Assembly (NCBI GenBank): GCA_017938565.1
Contig: JAGBBI010000045.1
Location: forward strand, 1-12,031
Length of the DNA: 12,031 bases
From: Clostridia bacterium
GTDB lineage: Bacteria; Bacillota_A; Clostridia; Christensenellales; UBA1242
Direction: 5' to 3'
Below are positions 1 to 6,186 of this stretch, piece after piece. Position numbers and translations under genes: made by a program. Every line of letters begins with the position of its first letter. The first letter of the stretch is position 1. The notes below the pieces were generated by a model, which worked only from the letters and a program-made list of their open reading frames with translations, had not been told where the DNA came from and did no database searches.

Positions 1-96
1 TATGTGGATGGTGTTTTTGATTGGATTTGGTTTTATAAAACCGAAGGGATTAGATTAAGTAAACGACAACACAATATAAATGAAAATATTTGTTAA
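1..96 (+). CDS. C-terminal end of an unidentified protein (partial)
   Basis: Reading frame 1 is open from the window edge to a TAA at 94-96 and gives 31 residues containing VDGVFDWIWFYKTEGI followed by a basic, Asn-rich tail. The other two plus frames close earlier. The segment is rich in Trp, Phe and Tyr like a folded domain end, but I do not recognise the family. It ends 57 bases before the start of the SUKH-like gene on the same strand, so the two could be neighbours in one module. If the downstream protein is an immunity protein, this could be its toxin, but that is inference only. The start lies outside the window. Confidence 0.45.
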   Translation, partial: YVDGVFDWIWFYKTEGIRLSKRQHNINENIC

Positions 97-120
97 AAGT
101 GCTACAAAAATAGAAATTGT

Positions 121-130
121 ATGTTATACT
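121..130 (+). promoter_or_regulatory. Possible extended -10 promoter element
   Basis: TATACT at 125-130 is preceded by TG plus one base, giving the extended -10 form TGTTATACT. No convincing -35 is seen 17-18 bases upstream. Transcription would begin near 137, just before the AGGAG at 139-143. This fits translation from the ATG at 154 and not from the in-frame ATG at 121, which lies inside this element. Confidence 0.35.
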
Positions 131-153
131 ATATTTGTAGGAGTAAAAGATAT

Positions 154-648
154 ATGGGAATTTTTGATATATTTAAAAAGAAAGATGTTGCTTATGATGA
201 AGTCAAAATTAAATTAAATAAAATATTTACTATTAAAAATAAATACACTAATTTTGGAGATGAATCAGGCTGTGGAGAATCTGTTGGTCTTTATCCAGAA
301 AATATTTTTGAAAAAACTCAAGTTGGTTTTAGAGTAGATACAAAGGGCTACAAAATAAAACAATGGATAGGAGACCAATATTATATTGTTGGTGGATATG
401 GACAATTGGGAGATGTATTAGTTACGGATTTGTCTAACGACAACTTCCCTATATATGCACTCGAACATGATAATTGGAAAAACATACAAAAAATTTCAAA
501 CTCTGTCGAAGATTTCTCAAAAATTATATCGCTTATAAATAAAACTAACATTAATGATGTTGACAAATGTAATAAATTAAAAGATGATATTCAAAAAATA
601 ATTACTTGTGATTTTTGGGATATTCAAATAGACTCAGCTAAAGATTAA
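154..648 (+). CDS. SMI1/KNR4 (SUKH)-like small protein
   Basis: A 164-residue soluble protein with no signal peptide or membrane segment. The frame is open from an ATG at 121, but AGGAG at 139-143 lies 10 bases before the ATG at 154, so I start there (MGIFDIFKKK). The C-terminal half (about residues 70-135) has the SUKH-like pattern GGYGQLGDVLVTDLSND, then FPIYALEHDNW, then SNSVEDFSKII. This corresponds to the family pattern of a GD-(I/V) strand, a Pro-Val/Ile-Tyr strand, a His and Trp, then a helix with S-(F/V)-E-(D/E)-F. Bacterial SUKH proteins are often immunity proteins of polymorphic toxin or contact-dependent systems. Here that role is inference, because only 96 bases of the upstream gene are visible. 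The N-terminal half is divergent. It ends at a shared terminator facing gerC. Confidence 0.6.
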   Translation: MGIFDIFKKKDVAYDEVKIKLNKIFTIKNKYTNFGDESGCGESVGLYPENIFEKTQVGFRVDTKGYKIKQWIGDQYYIVGGYGQLGDVLVTDLSNDNFPIYALEHDNWKNIQKISNSVEDFSKIISLINKTNINDVDKCNKLKDDIQKIITCDFWDIQIDSAKD

Positions 649-657
649 ATAACATAA

Positions 658-693
658 AACCCTCAAACAATTTTGTTTGAGGGTTGTCTTTTT
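658..693 (+). terminator. Bidirectional rho-independent terminator
   Basis: The inverted repeat 658-668 / 675-685 (AACCCTCAAAC and its complement) forms an 11-bp stem with a 6-base loop and is followed on the plus strand by GTCTTTTT. On the minus strand the same hairpin is followed by TTTTATG, so it can also end the gerABC transcript arriving from the right. It lies exactly between two convergent genes. Confidence 0.8.
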
Positions 694-725
694 ATTGTGT
701 ATCATTTTAAGGTTGCTGTTCAATT

Positions 726-2060
726 CTATATCGTTTTAATAATTGCCACTTCAATTTCAAAATCAATATAATTTAGATAATCTTCACCATACTTTTCATA
801 AAACTCTTTCCATTGTTTTGGGTGTCTTGCATAAAGTTTTTCGCCCAAATGCAATATATCACAACCATTTTCTTTTGCCTTATTATACACCTCCATTGAC
901 GAAGATATTATTTTGTCTTTGACCTTATCTTTTAACGCATCGGTAATAAAATCTTTTTCAGTGTAGTACATTTCCACCAAACTTCCCTTCTCGTCAACTA
1001 TTTCTGAAATTTCATTTCGGCTTGTCGAAAGCTTTAACTTGCATTTAGGTCTTCCATTTTCGTCAAATTTGCAAGTATATTTAATTTTCTTATCTCTGAC
1101 ATATAGGTCTACACTAGCGTTTGTATATACATCGTCATTTACACCATCAACATGTATTATCCCATACTCGCTTTTTGAATTCAAATAATTTATCCCATCA
1201 AGCTCCTCATCGCTGTCAAACTTATATGCAAGTTTCCCATCCTTAAACAGATAAACCGAATTGTCATATTTTATTCGCTTTGATACATTACTGCTGTTAC
1301 CGCCACCACTTGACGAACCGCCACCCTCACCACCGCCAGAACTCTCTCCGCCCGACTGACTTTCTGAATTCCCACCTTCAGAGCCACCGCTTGACGAACC
1401 GCCAGATGATTGCCCACCGCTTTCACCAGACTTGCCTCCTGACTCCTTTGAAGACTCATCCTCAAACTTAATTCCGCTTATTAAAACCGATTTCCCAATT
1501 CTATTATGAAAATTTAAGAATTGCTCTAACTGCATCATAACTCCATTCATACTCATCTCTTTGTATAAAAATAGTTTTTGCATATTTATTGCCGTAGATA
1601 GTTCAAGCGAACTTGTGTTTTTCAACTCATCTTTAGCTTCGGCTTCAGATACTAGCAATAATGTTGATGATGGTATTCTAGCATCTCGAACAAAATAATC
1701 TATTGCAGGGAGCACTTTTTCATTTTCTACTAGCGATTGACCAAACACCAACGAATTAATATGACCGAGCCCTGCGGTTTTTCCTAATAAAAAGGATATT
1801 TGGTATAATGCATCGACAATTGAATCAGCTTCCGTTGTCAAAAAATCTAATTGAGCGGTTCTGCCACCCCCCTCACTCCCATTTTGCGGTCGAACCACTT
1901 GTGCCGTAACGGCATATTTATCATCTGTATAATCAATACCAATAGACGTAATTATTATACGCATTTTAAGTTCGGACTGTATATTCAAAGACTGCGGTGT
2001 TAGTATTAACGCCAAAATCACAACAAATATTGTTAAGTGCTTTTTCAAAAAGCTAATCAT
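726..2060 (-). CDS. gerC: Ger(x)C-family spore germination protein, atypical (no lipobox, Ser/Gly insert)
   Basis: Third subunit of a GerA-type germinant receptor, 444 residues. I chose the ATG at 2058-2060 because it overlaps the gerB stop as ATGA and lies 8 bases after GAGG. A GTG at 2067-2069 is also in frame but overlaps that site. After an N-terminal hydrophobic segment (about residues 9-22), the family's IxTSIGIDY-type strand appears near residues 36-44. The GKTAGLGHINSLVFG region and a C-terminal helical part with a KENGCDILHLGE stretch fit GerC domains. Two things are odd. Family members normally carry a lipoprotein Cys (GCWD-type) just after the hydrophobic segment, but here the equivalent stretch (LTPQSLNIQSELK) has no Cys. 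Also, about 57 residues near 203-259 are almost only Ser, Gly and Glu, which makes the protein longer than the roughly 370-400 usual for the family. GerC assists GerA and GerB at the spore inner membrane. Confidence 0.88.
   Translation of the reverse strand: MISFLKKHLTIFVVILALILTPQSLNIQSELKMRIIITSIGIDYTDDKYAVTAQVVRPQNGSEGGGRTAQLDFLTTEADSIVDALYQISFLLGKTAGLGHINSLVFGQSLVENEKVLPAIDYFVRDARIPSSTLLLVSEAEAKDELKNTSSLELSTAINMQKLFLYKEMSMNGVMMQLEQFLNFHNRIGKSVLISGIKFEDESSKESGGKSGESGGQSSGGSSSGGSEGGNSESQSGGESSGGGEGGGSSSGGGNSSNVSKRIKYDNSVYLFKDGKLAYKFDSDEELDGINYLNSKSEYGIIHVDGVNDDVYTNASVDLYVRDKKIKYTCKFDENGRPKCKLKLSTSRNEISEIVDEKGSLVEMYYTEKDFITDALKDKVKDKIISSSMEVYNKAKENGCDILHLGEKLYARHPKQWKEFYEKYGEDYLNYIDFEIEVAIIKTI
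1284..1454 (-). repeat. Ser/Gly-rich low-complexity coding repeat in gerC
   Basis: This stretch encodes irregular SGG/SSGG/GEGG units and is locally much richer in G and C than the surrounding AT-rich gene. Two near-identical 22-base copies lie at 1302-1323 and 1383-1404, differing at one base. They are 81 bases (27 codons) apart, so they are in frame. This is the pattern expected of expansion by slippage or unequal recombination, forming a flexible linker between GerC domains. Confidence 0.75.
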
Positions 2061-3190
2061 AATTGACACCTCTCTTTGTAAAAGACCATCTTGTTTTTAT
2101 GTCTATGCTTCATTTTGCCATTATTGTTTCTACCTGCTAAAATTTTAACAATAATTGGCATACTAACGCCTACAAACAAAGCGAGGTAACTTACGTAATC
2201 ATGCATAAAAGTAATCGAACTTTGTATATTCTTTAAAATAATATTGTCTACTATGAACAATAAAAATACCATAGAACCAATTAAGATATAATTACGTTTA
2301 AACATAAATATTTCTGAAACCGATAACGTGTATGCATAAACGTAGAAAGCATTAGCAATAATTGTAGACAAAAACACAAATAACACCAAAAACCAATCAG
2401 GTCTTCCCACCCCTAAACCAATTAAAGAATATTGTGTAATTGCCGATAAAGAATTCGCTTGATATACCGAAAGGCTTTCATTAATGCAATAAAAAATTAT
2501 ATAAACCGAAACTATTAATAAACTTGTAACTCCGTATGAAAACATAATTGGCTTTGTTGGATTTTTCTCGATTTTAACATTCCCAATAAAAAACAGCGTT
2601 ATTAAATAATCACCAAGCCACGGTAAATGCTTGACTGAACTTTTTGCAAACTCGCCCATTTCAATATCCATAATTGGCATAATGTTCCAAAGGTCAACTT
2701 TTATTACGCCAAGCATAATTGCCGTTACTAACCCAAAACCGATTATATATGAATAAAGCTCAGCACTCCTTCCAATATCATTGAGTCCTCCACCAACCAT
2801 TACAATAAGCAATAGCGCAAACAAAATACTAAAATAAAACCACGAAAGTTTATCAAAAAGCATATTGGCAAAAAATTCATGTGTCCCCCTGTATGTAATA
2901 ACAGCTTTAAAGAAAAAATAAACTGAAAGTATCACACAAGTTATAATTTTGACAACCTTACCAAGTTTCTCTTCAATTAATTCGAAAAAAGTTTTATCTT
3001 TAAGTTTTGTTAATGTTGAAACAATTAACCATACAAAAAGTAAGTCAACTAATAACATTAAAAGTAAAAACACCCAACCATTATTTCCATAATCCTTGGC
3101 AATTAATGCAGGAAATCTTTGAAACTTTGTGGATATAATACACACAGCAACCAGCATTGTACATTGCCAAACTGTTAACTGTTTTTTCAT
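2057..3190 (-). CDS. gerB: GerB-family germinant receptor permease subunit (endospore germination permease)
   Basis: A 377-residue polytopic protein with about ten hydrophobic segments across most of its length, ending in a basic tail (about residues 355-377). It matches the amino-acid permease-related GerB family, which is thought to bind the germinant within the spore inner membrane. Supporting features are the N-terminal segment starting QLTVWQCTMLVAVCIISTKF, a middle GGGLNDIGRSAELYSYIIGFG stretch, and the position between gerA and gerC. Its ATG overlaps the gerA stop as TAATG at 3188-3192, and its TGA overlaps the gerC ATG, so the three subunits are translationally coupled. The length is normal for the family and no breaks are seen. 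Which germinant it recognises cannot be read from the sequence. Confidence 0.9.
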   Translation of the reverse strand: MKKQLTVWQCTMLVAVCIISTKFQRFPALIAKDYGNNGWVFLLLMLLVDLLFVWLIVSTLTKLKDKTFFELIEEKLGKVVKIITCVILSVYFFFKAVITYRGTHEFFANMLFDKLSWFYFSILFALLLIVMVGGGLNDIGRSAELYSYIIGFGLVTAIMLGVIKVDLWNIMPIMDIEMGEFAKSSVKHLPWLGDYLITLFFIGNVKIEKNPTKPIMFSYGVTSLLIVSVYIIFYCINESLSVYQANSLSAITQYSLIGLGVGRPDWFLVLFVFLSTIIANAFYVYAYTLSVSEIFMFKRNYILIGSMVFLLFIVDNIILKNIQSSITFMHDYVSYLALFVGVSMPIIVKILAGRNNNGKMKHRHKNKMVFYKERCQL

Positions 3191-4656
3191 TATGAATGCT
3201 CCTTTCCCATTTGTTCTTGCTTTTTTGCATCAAACTCGCCCATCCTTATGCGATTTTTATTTGGAATCGACTTAGGTCTTGTTTTCATATTCTCAATTCT
3301 ATCCTTAATTATTCCATCTTTTTTGTCTTGCGGTATTCTTGGAGCATACGGAGCAAAATATGGTGTGCCATAAGAGTCAAATGTCAACAAATATGACGTT
3401 AGCCACACAAACCCGACCGTCAACCCATAAAACCCGGCCACCCCGCCTAAAACAGTAAAAATTATGCGTAAAAACGAAGCCGTTTGTGTTTGGTCTGGTA
3501 CCATATAAAGCATAATCCCGCTTACAGCAACCATTATAACCGCAGGTGAAGAGATAACCCCCGCCTTAACGGCAGTATCTCCGAGGACCAACGCCCCAAT
3601 AATTGACAATGCCATTCCTAAATATTTTGGCATTCTAAGACTTGCTTCATTTAATATTTCAAATAAGAATAATACGAATAATATTTCAATTAACGGCGGA
3701 AAGGAAAGACCTTGAATACTGCTTTGGAGCGTAATCAAAAAGTCTATTGGCAAAAGTGAGAAATGAAAACTTTGCAACGCAACATAGATTCCCGGTAATG
3801 TCATAGAAATAATAAAACCCCAAAGCCTTAAAGACCGAACAAAACTTGCATGGGCTGGGTGTATATAATAGTCATCTGAACTTTGCAGATCTTCAAGCAA
3901 AGTAAATGGTAACGTTAATACAAGAGGCGACCCTTCAACAACAATAGCAACCCTGCCCTCTAATAGCTTCGACACAATTACTTCGGGCTTTTCACTGTTT
4001 CCAACTTGTTTAAATAACTTGCTGTGTTTTTCTTCCAAAAAGGCTTGCACATAATAACTATCAATTATCCCATCAATATCAATTTGCTTAAGCCGTTGTT
4101 TAATTTTCTTAACAACATGGTCATCGGCAATACTATCAATATACACAACACACACTCTATTTTTTGTGTATCTGCCAACCGTCATTTCTTCAATCTTTAA
4201 CTCGGTTGATTTTAGTTTTCTTCTAAGCATACTGACATTTATAGTTATGTCTTCAACAAAGCCTTCTCTTGGCCCCTTTAAAACCGCCGAAGTAGGAGGT
4301 TCTTGTATCATCCTTTTTTCGAAACCTTGACACGGACAACTTAAAGCCTTTTCTTCTCCCTCGAGCAAAACCACCACAAATCCGGACAAAATATCTGTAA
4401 TCATATCTTCAATAGTTGTCTTTTCCTCAGCGCCTGAAATCGTAATTATTGCTTTTAAATCGTTAAAATCACTTATATCTTTTAAATTATTAAGTGGTGT
4501 TGCAATCCCTATGTTTACTTGCAAACGATTTATCATATTATCAATATAAAGATAATAAATAGTTTTACCATTTACCTTTATTTCTGAAACAACAAAATCA
4601 CTTGAACCTTCAAATTTCTTCTGAATTCTCTCTAAAACAGTTTTTTCCATAATCAT
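3190..4656 (-). CDS. gerA: GerA/SpoVAF-family spore germination receptor subunit A
   Basis: First gene of the germinant receptor operon, 488 residues. The N-terminal cytoplasmic domain (about 1-270) contains a SSDF start motif (18-21), PTSAVLKGPREGF (121-133, the family's RGPREGF signature), LLEGRVAIVVEGSP (231-244) and the LPFTLLEDLQSSDDYY stretch (249-264). The C-terminal half is a membrane domain of several helices (about 278-425) that includes FEILNEASLRMPK and GALVLGDTAVKAGVISSPAVI. A hydrophilic basic tail follows. This architecture is diagnostic of GerAA-type proteins. The start is uncertain: ATGs at 4656 and 4650 are in frame, neither has a visible Shine-Dalgarno site, and a possible sigma-G -10 element overlaps the first. 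A strong terminator for the upstream cluster lies about 50 bases before the gene, so gerABC has its own promoter. Confidence 0.93.
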   Translation of the reverse strand: MIMEKTVLERIQKKFEGSSDFVVSEIKVNGKTIYYLYIDNMINRLQVNIGIATPLNNLKDISDFNDLKAIITISGAEEKTTIEDMITDILSGFVVVLLEGEEKALSCPCQGFEKRMIQEPPTSAVLKGPREGFVEDITINVSMLRRKLKSTELKIEEMTVGRYTKNRVCVVYIDSIADDHVVKKIKQRLKQIDIDGIIDSYYVQAFLEEKHSKLFKQVGNSEKPEVIVSKLLEGRVAIVVEGSPLVLTLPFTLLEDLQSSDDYYIHPAHASFVRSLRLWGFIISMTLPGIYVALQSFHFSLLPIDFLITLQSSIQGLSFPPLIEILFVLFLFEILNEASLRMPKYLGMALSIIGALVLGDTAVKAGVISSPAVIMVAVSGIMLYMVPDQTQTASFLRIIFTVLGGVAGFYGLTVGFVWLTSYLLTFDSYGTPYFAPYAPRIPQDKKDGIIKDRIENMKTRPKSIPNKNRIRMGEFDAKKQEQMGKEHS

Positions 4657-4686
4657 ATTTTGAAATAATATTAACGCTTTTATTCA
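4656..4686 (-). promoter_or_regulatory. Possible sigma-G-type promoter of gerABC
   Basis: On the minus strand, TGAATA (4681-4686) is followed after exactly 18 bases by CAAAATA (4656-4662). The known forespore sigma-G consensus in Bacillus is roughly GHATR-N18-CATWHTA, so only one position deviates. gerA operons are classically sigma-G dependent, and the element lies between the upstream terminator and gerA. The -10 abuts the coding start, so the transcript would have almost no leader. Such motifs are easily met by chance in AT-rich DNA. Confidence 0.35.
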
Positions 4687-4692
4687 AATTCT

Positions 4693-4734
4693 GTAAAAAG
4701 AAAAAACGTATCAAGACAGACCTTGATACGTTTT
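4693..4734 (-). terminator. Rho-independent terminator of the nfeD-SPFH transcript
   Basis: A perfect 13-bp inverted repeat, 4703-4715 and 4722-4734 (core ACGTATCAAG), with a 6-base loop. In the minus direction it is followed by TTTTTTCTTTTTAC. It lies 17 bases beyond the stop of the SPFH gene and separates that cluster from gerABC. Confidence 0.85.
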
Positions 4735-4750
4735 GTTTATTCATTTTAAA

Positions 4751-5635
4751 TTATTTCTTTGCAGGTTTTTCACTTTCACCTAAAGTTTCCTTCATTGTTG
4801 CAAGCAAACCAGTTACATTTTGTAATTCACTTGGTACAATTAACTTAGAACTTGGGCTGTTCGCAAGTTGTTTTAATGCCTCAAAACCTTGAAGTGTCAA
4901 ATATGCGGCATCTGGCTTTGCATCAATAATTTTCTTAATTGCCTCAGCAGTACCCTCAGCTTCGCTCATCAATGCAATTCTTTTTGCATCAGCACGCAAA
5001 ATTGCAGATTCTTTTTCACCCTCGGCTCTAAGTATTGAAGACTTCTTTTCGCCTTCTGCTATTAAAATCGCTTCACGTCTTTCACGTTCTGCTCTCATTT
5101 GTTTTTCCATCGCATCACGAATATCTTTTGGTGGTAGAATATTCTTTAATTCAACACGATTAATTTTGATACCCCATGGGTCAGTTGCTTCATCAAGTAT
5201 TGAACGCATTTTTGTATTAACTGTATCTCTCGAAGTTAATGTATCATCAAGTTCAAGTTCACCAACAATGTTACGAAGTGTTGTAGCAGTTAAATTCTCA
5301 ATTGCTTGACGAGGTCTGTCAACACCATAACAGTAAAGCTTTGGGTCGGTAATTTGATAATAAACAACTGTGTCAATTTGCATAGTTACGTTATCCTTTG
5401 TGATAACAGGTTGAGGAGCAAAATCTGCAATTTGTTCCTTTAAACTTAATGGTGGACAAGCCGCCCTATCAATAAATGGTGTAATTACATGAACACCAGT
5501 ATCCAATGTTTTATGATACTTACCAAGTCGCTCAACGACTAATGCAGTAGACTGTCTTACAATTCTTACCGAACTTGCAAGAATAATAACTGCAACGATT
5601 ACTAATACGATTAAAATTATTCCAGTGGTAGACAT
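4751..5635 (-). CDS. SPFH/stomatin-family membrane protein (paraslipin, QmcA/YbbK-like)
   Basis: A 294-residue protein with one N-terminal membrane helix (about residues 5-22), an SPFH (band 7) domain (about 24-180) and a charged coiled-coil-forming region (about 180-225) with the typical RAERERREA and repeated AEGEK units. A short C-terminal part follows (AAYLTLQGFEAL). The start is the ATG at 5633-5635, which has an AAGGAGGAG site ending 10 bases upstream. The frame is open back to 5674, but that region is the end of nfeD. Family members oligomerise on the membrane and organise microdomains or regulate membrane proteases. The gene begins one base after the nfeD stop (TAA-A-ATG), so the two are coupled. 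NfeD-like proteins are established partners of bacterial stomatins. The strong terminator follows. A gene name at species level is not assignable. Confidence 0.92.
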   Translation of the reverse strand: MSTTGIILIVLVIVAVIILASSVRIVRQSTALVVERLGKYHKTLDTGVHVITPFIDRAACPPLSLKEQIADFAPQPVITKDNVTMQIDTVVYYQITDPKLYCYGVDRPRQAIENLTATTLRNIVGELELDDTLTSRDTVNTKMRSILDEATDPWGIKINRVELKNILPPKDIRDAMEKQMRAERERREAILIAEGEKKSSILRAEGEKESAILRADAKRIALMSEAEGTAEAIKKIIDAKPDAAYLTLQGFEALKQLANSPSSKLIVPSELQNVTGLLATMKETLGESEKPAKK

Positions 5636-5636
5636 T

Positions 5637-6104
5637 TTAATTTTTCTCCTCCTTTTTATCATTATCCAAAACAAATGGCTTTACAACGTATTTATTCCCT
5701 TTCAACTCAACGACTTCGACTCTTGTCCCCGCCTTAATTTCTGATGAACTATCGACTGCAACAACCATCCAAACAACATCATTGACTTTAATAGTTCCAC
5801 GCTGATTTGGATTAATGTCTGTTAAAAGTTCAAAATTCTTTCCGATTGTCATATCTGTGTTAGAAATTCTTTCATTGCTATTCTTAAGCAAATACTTCAA
5901 AGATACTTTTCTTAAAAGTAAAATGCTTAAAATTGAAACAAGTCCAAAGACAATCCATTGTACCTCAACTGATACGTCGCACACGGCAAGGATCAAAGCT
6001 ACGAATCCACCAAGCGAGAACCAAACTGAAGCCAGTTCCATTGTTATAAATTCAAACAACAATGTAACCGCAACAACGCCAAGCCAAATCCATACCCACA
6101 TCAT
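5637..6104 (-). CDS. NfeD-like membrane protein
   Basis: A 155-residue protein of the short NfeD class (YbbJ-like), without the ClpP-like protease domain of long NfeD proteins. Three hydrophobic segments (about residues 2-22, 26-44 and 48-65) are followed by a soluble domain (about 85-150) of the OB-fold type. That domain carries the pattern GKNFELLTDINPNQRGTIKV, then VVAVDSSSEIKAGTRVEVVE. Start: two ATGs in a row; the first (6102-6104) is 7 bases after AAGGAGG (6112-6118). It directly precedes the SPFH gene, the standard pairing for this family, and presumably anchors or stabilises the stomatin oligomer in the membrane. A TATAAT lies just upstream, so the pair may have its own promoter in addition to read-through from the gene to the right. 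Confidence 0.88.
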   Translation of the reverse strand: MMWVWIWLGVVAVTLLFEFITMELASVWFSLGGFVALILAVCDVSVEVQWIVFGLVSILSILLLRKVSLKYLLKNSNERISNTDMTIGKNFELLTDINPNQRGTIKVNDVVWMVVAVDSSSEIKAGTRVEVVELKGNKYVVKPFVLDNDKKEEKN

Positions 6105-6122
6105 ATGTTATCCTCCTTGTAA

Positions 6123-6128
6123 ATTATA
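6123..6128 (-). promoter_or_regulatory. Possible -10 box for nfeD-SPFH
   Basis: A perfect TATAAT on the minus strand, just upstream of the nfeD Shine-Dalgarno site, in the 82-base gap after the CvpA-type gene. The -35 at 17 bases (TTCTAT) is poor, so this is a weak call. No hairpin terminator is visible in this gap, so read-through from the upstream gene is also likely. Confidence 0.35.
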
Positions 6129-6186
6129 CACTCATTTTATCATCAATAGAATTCAAAATCAATTATTTATCGTAATTTTCTTCAAA

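Noticed and set aside
121..153. ATG at 121 as start of the SUKH-like gene
   Set aside because: No ribosome site precedes it and it overlaps a possible -10 element; the ATG at 154 has AGGAG at a good distance.
1271..1471. Open frames on both strands over the Ser/Gly tract of gerC
   Set aside because: They are caused by the low-complexity GC-rich repeat, which suppresses stops in all frames. Their translations are His/Thr- or Val/Arg-rich with no ribosome site, while the GerC frame is supported by flanking conserved domains.
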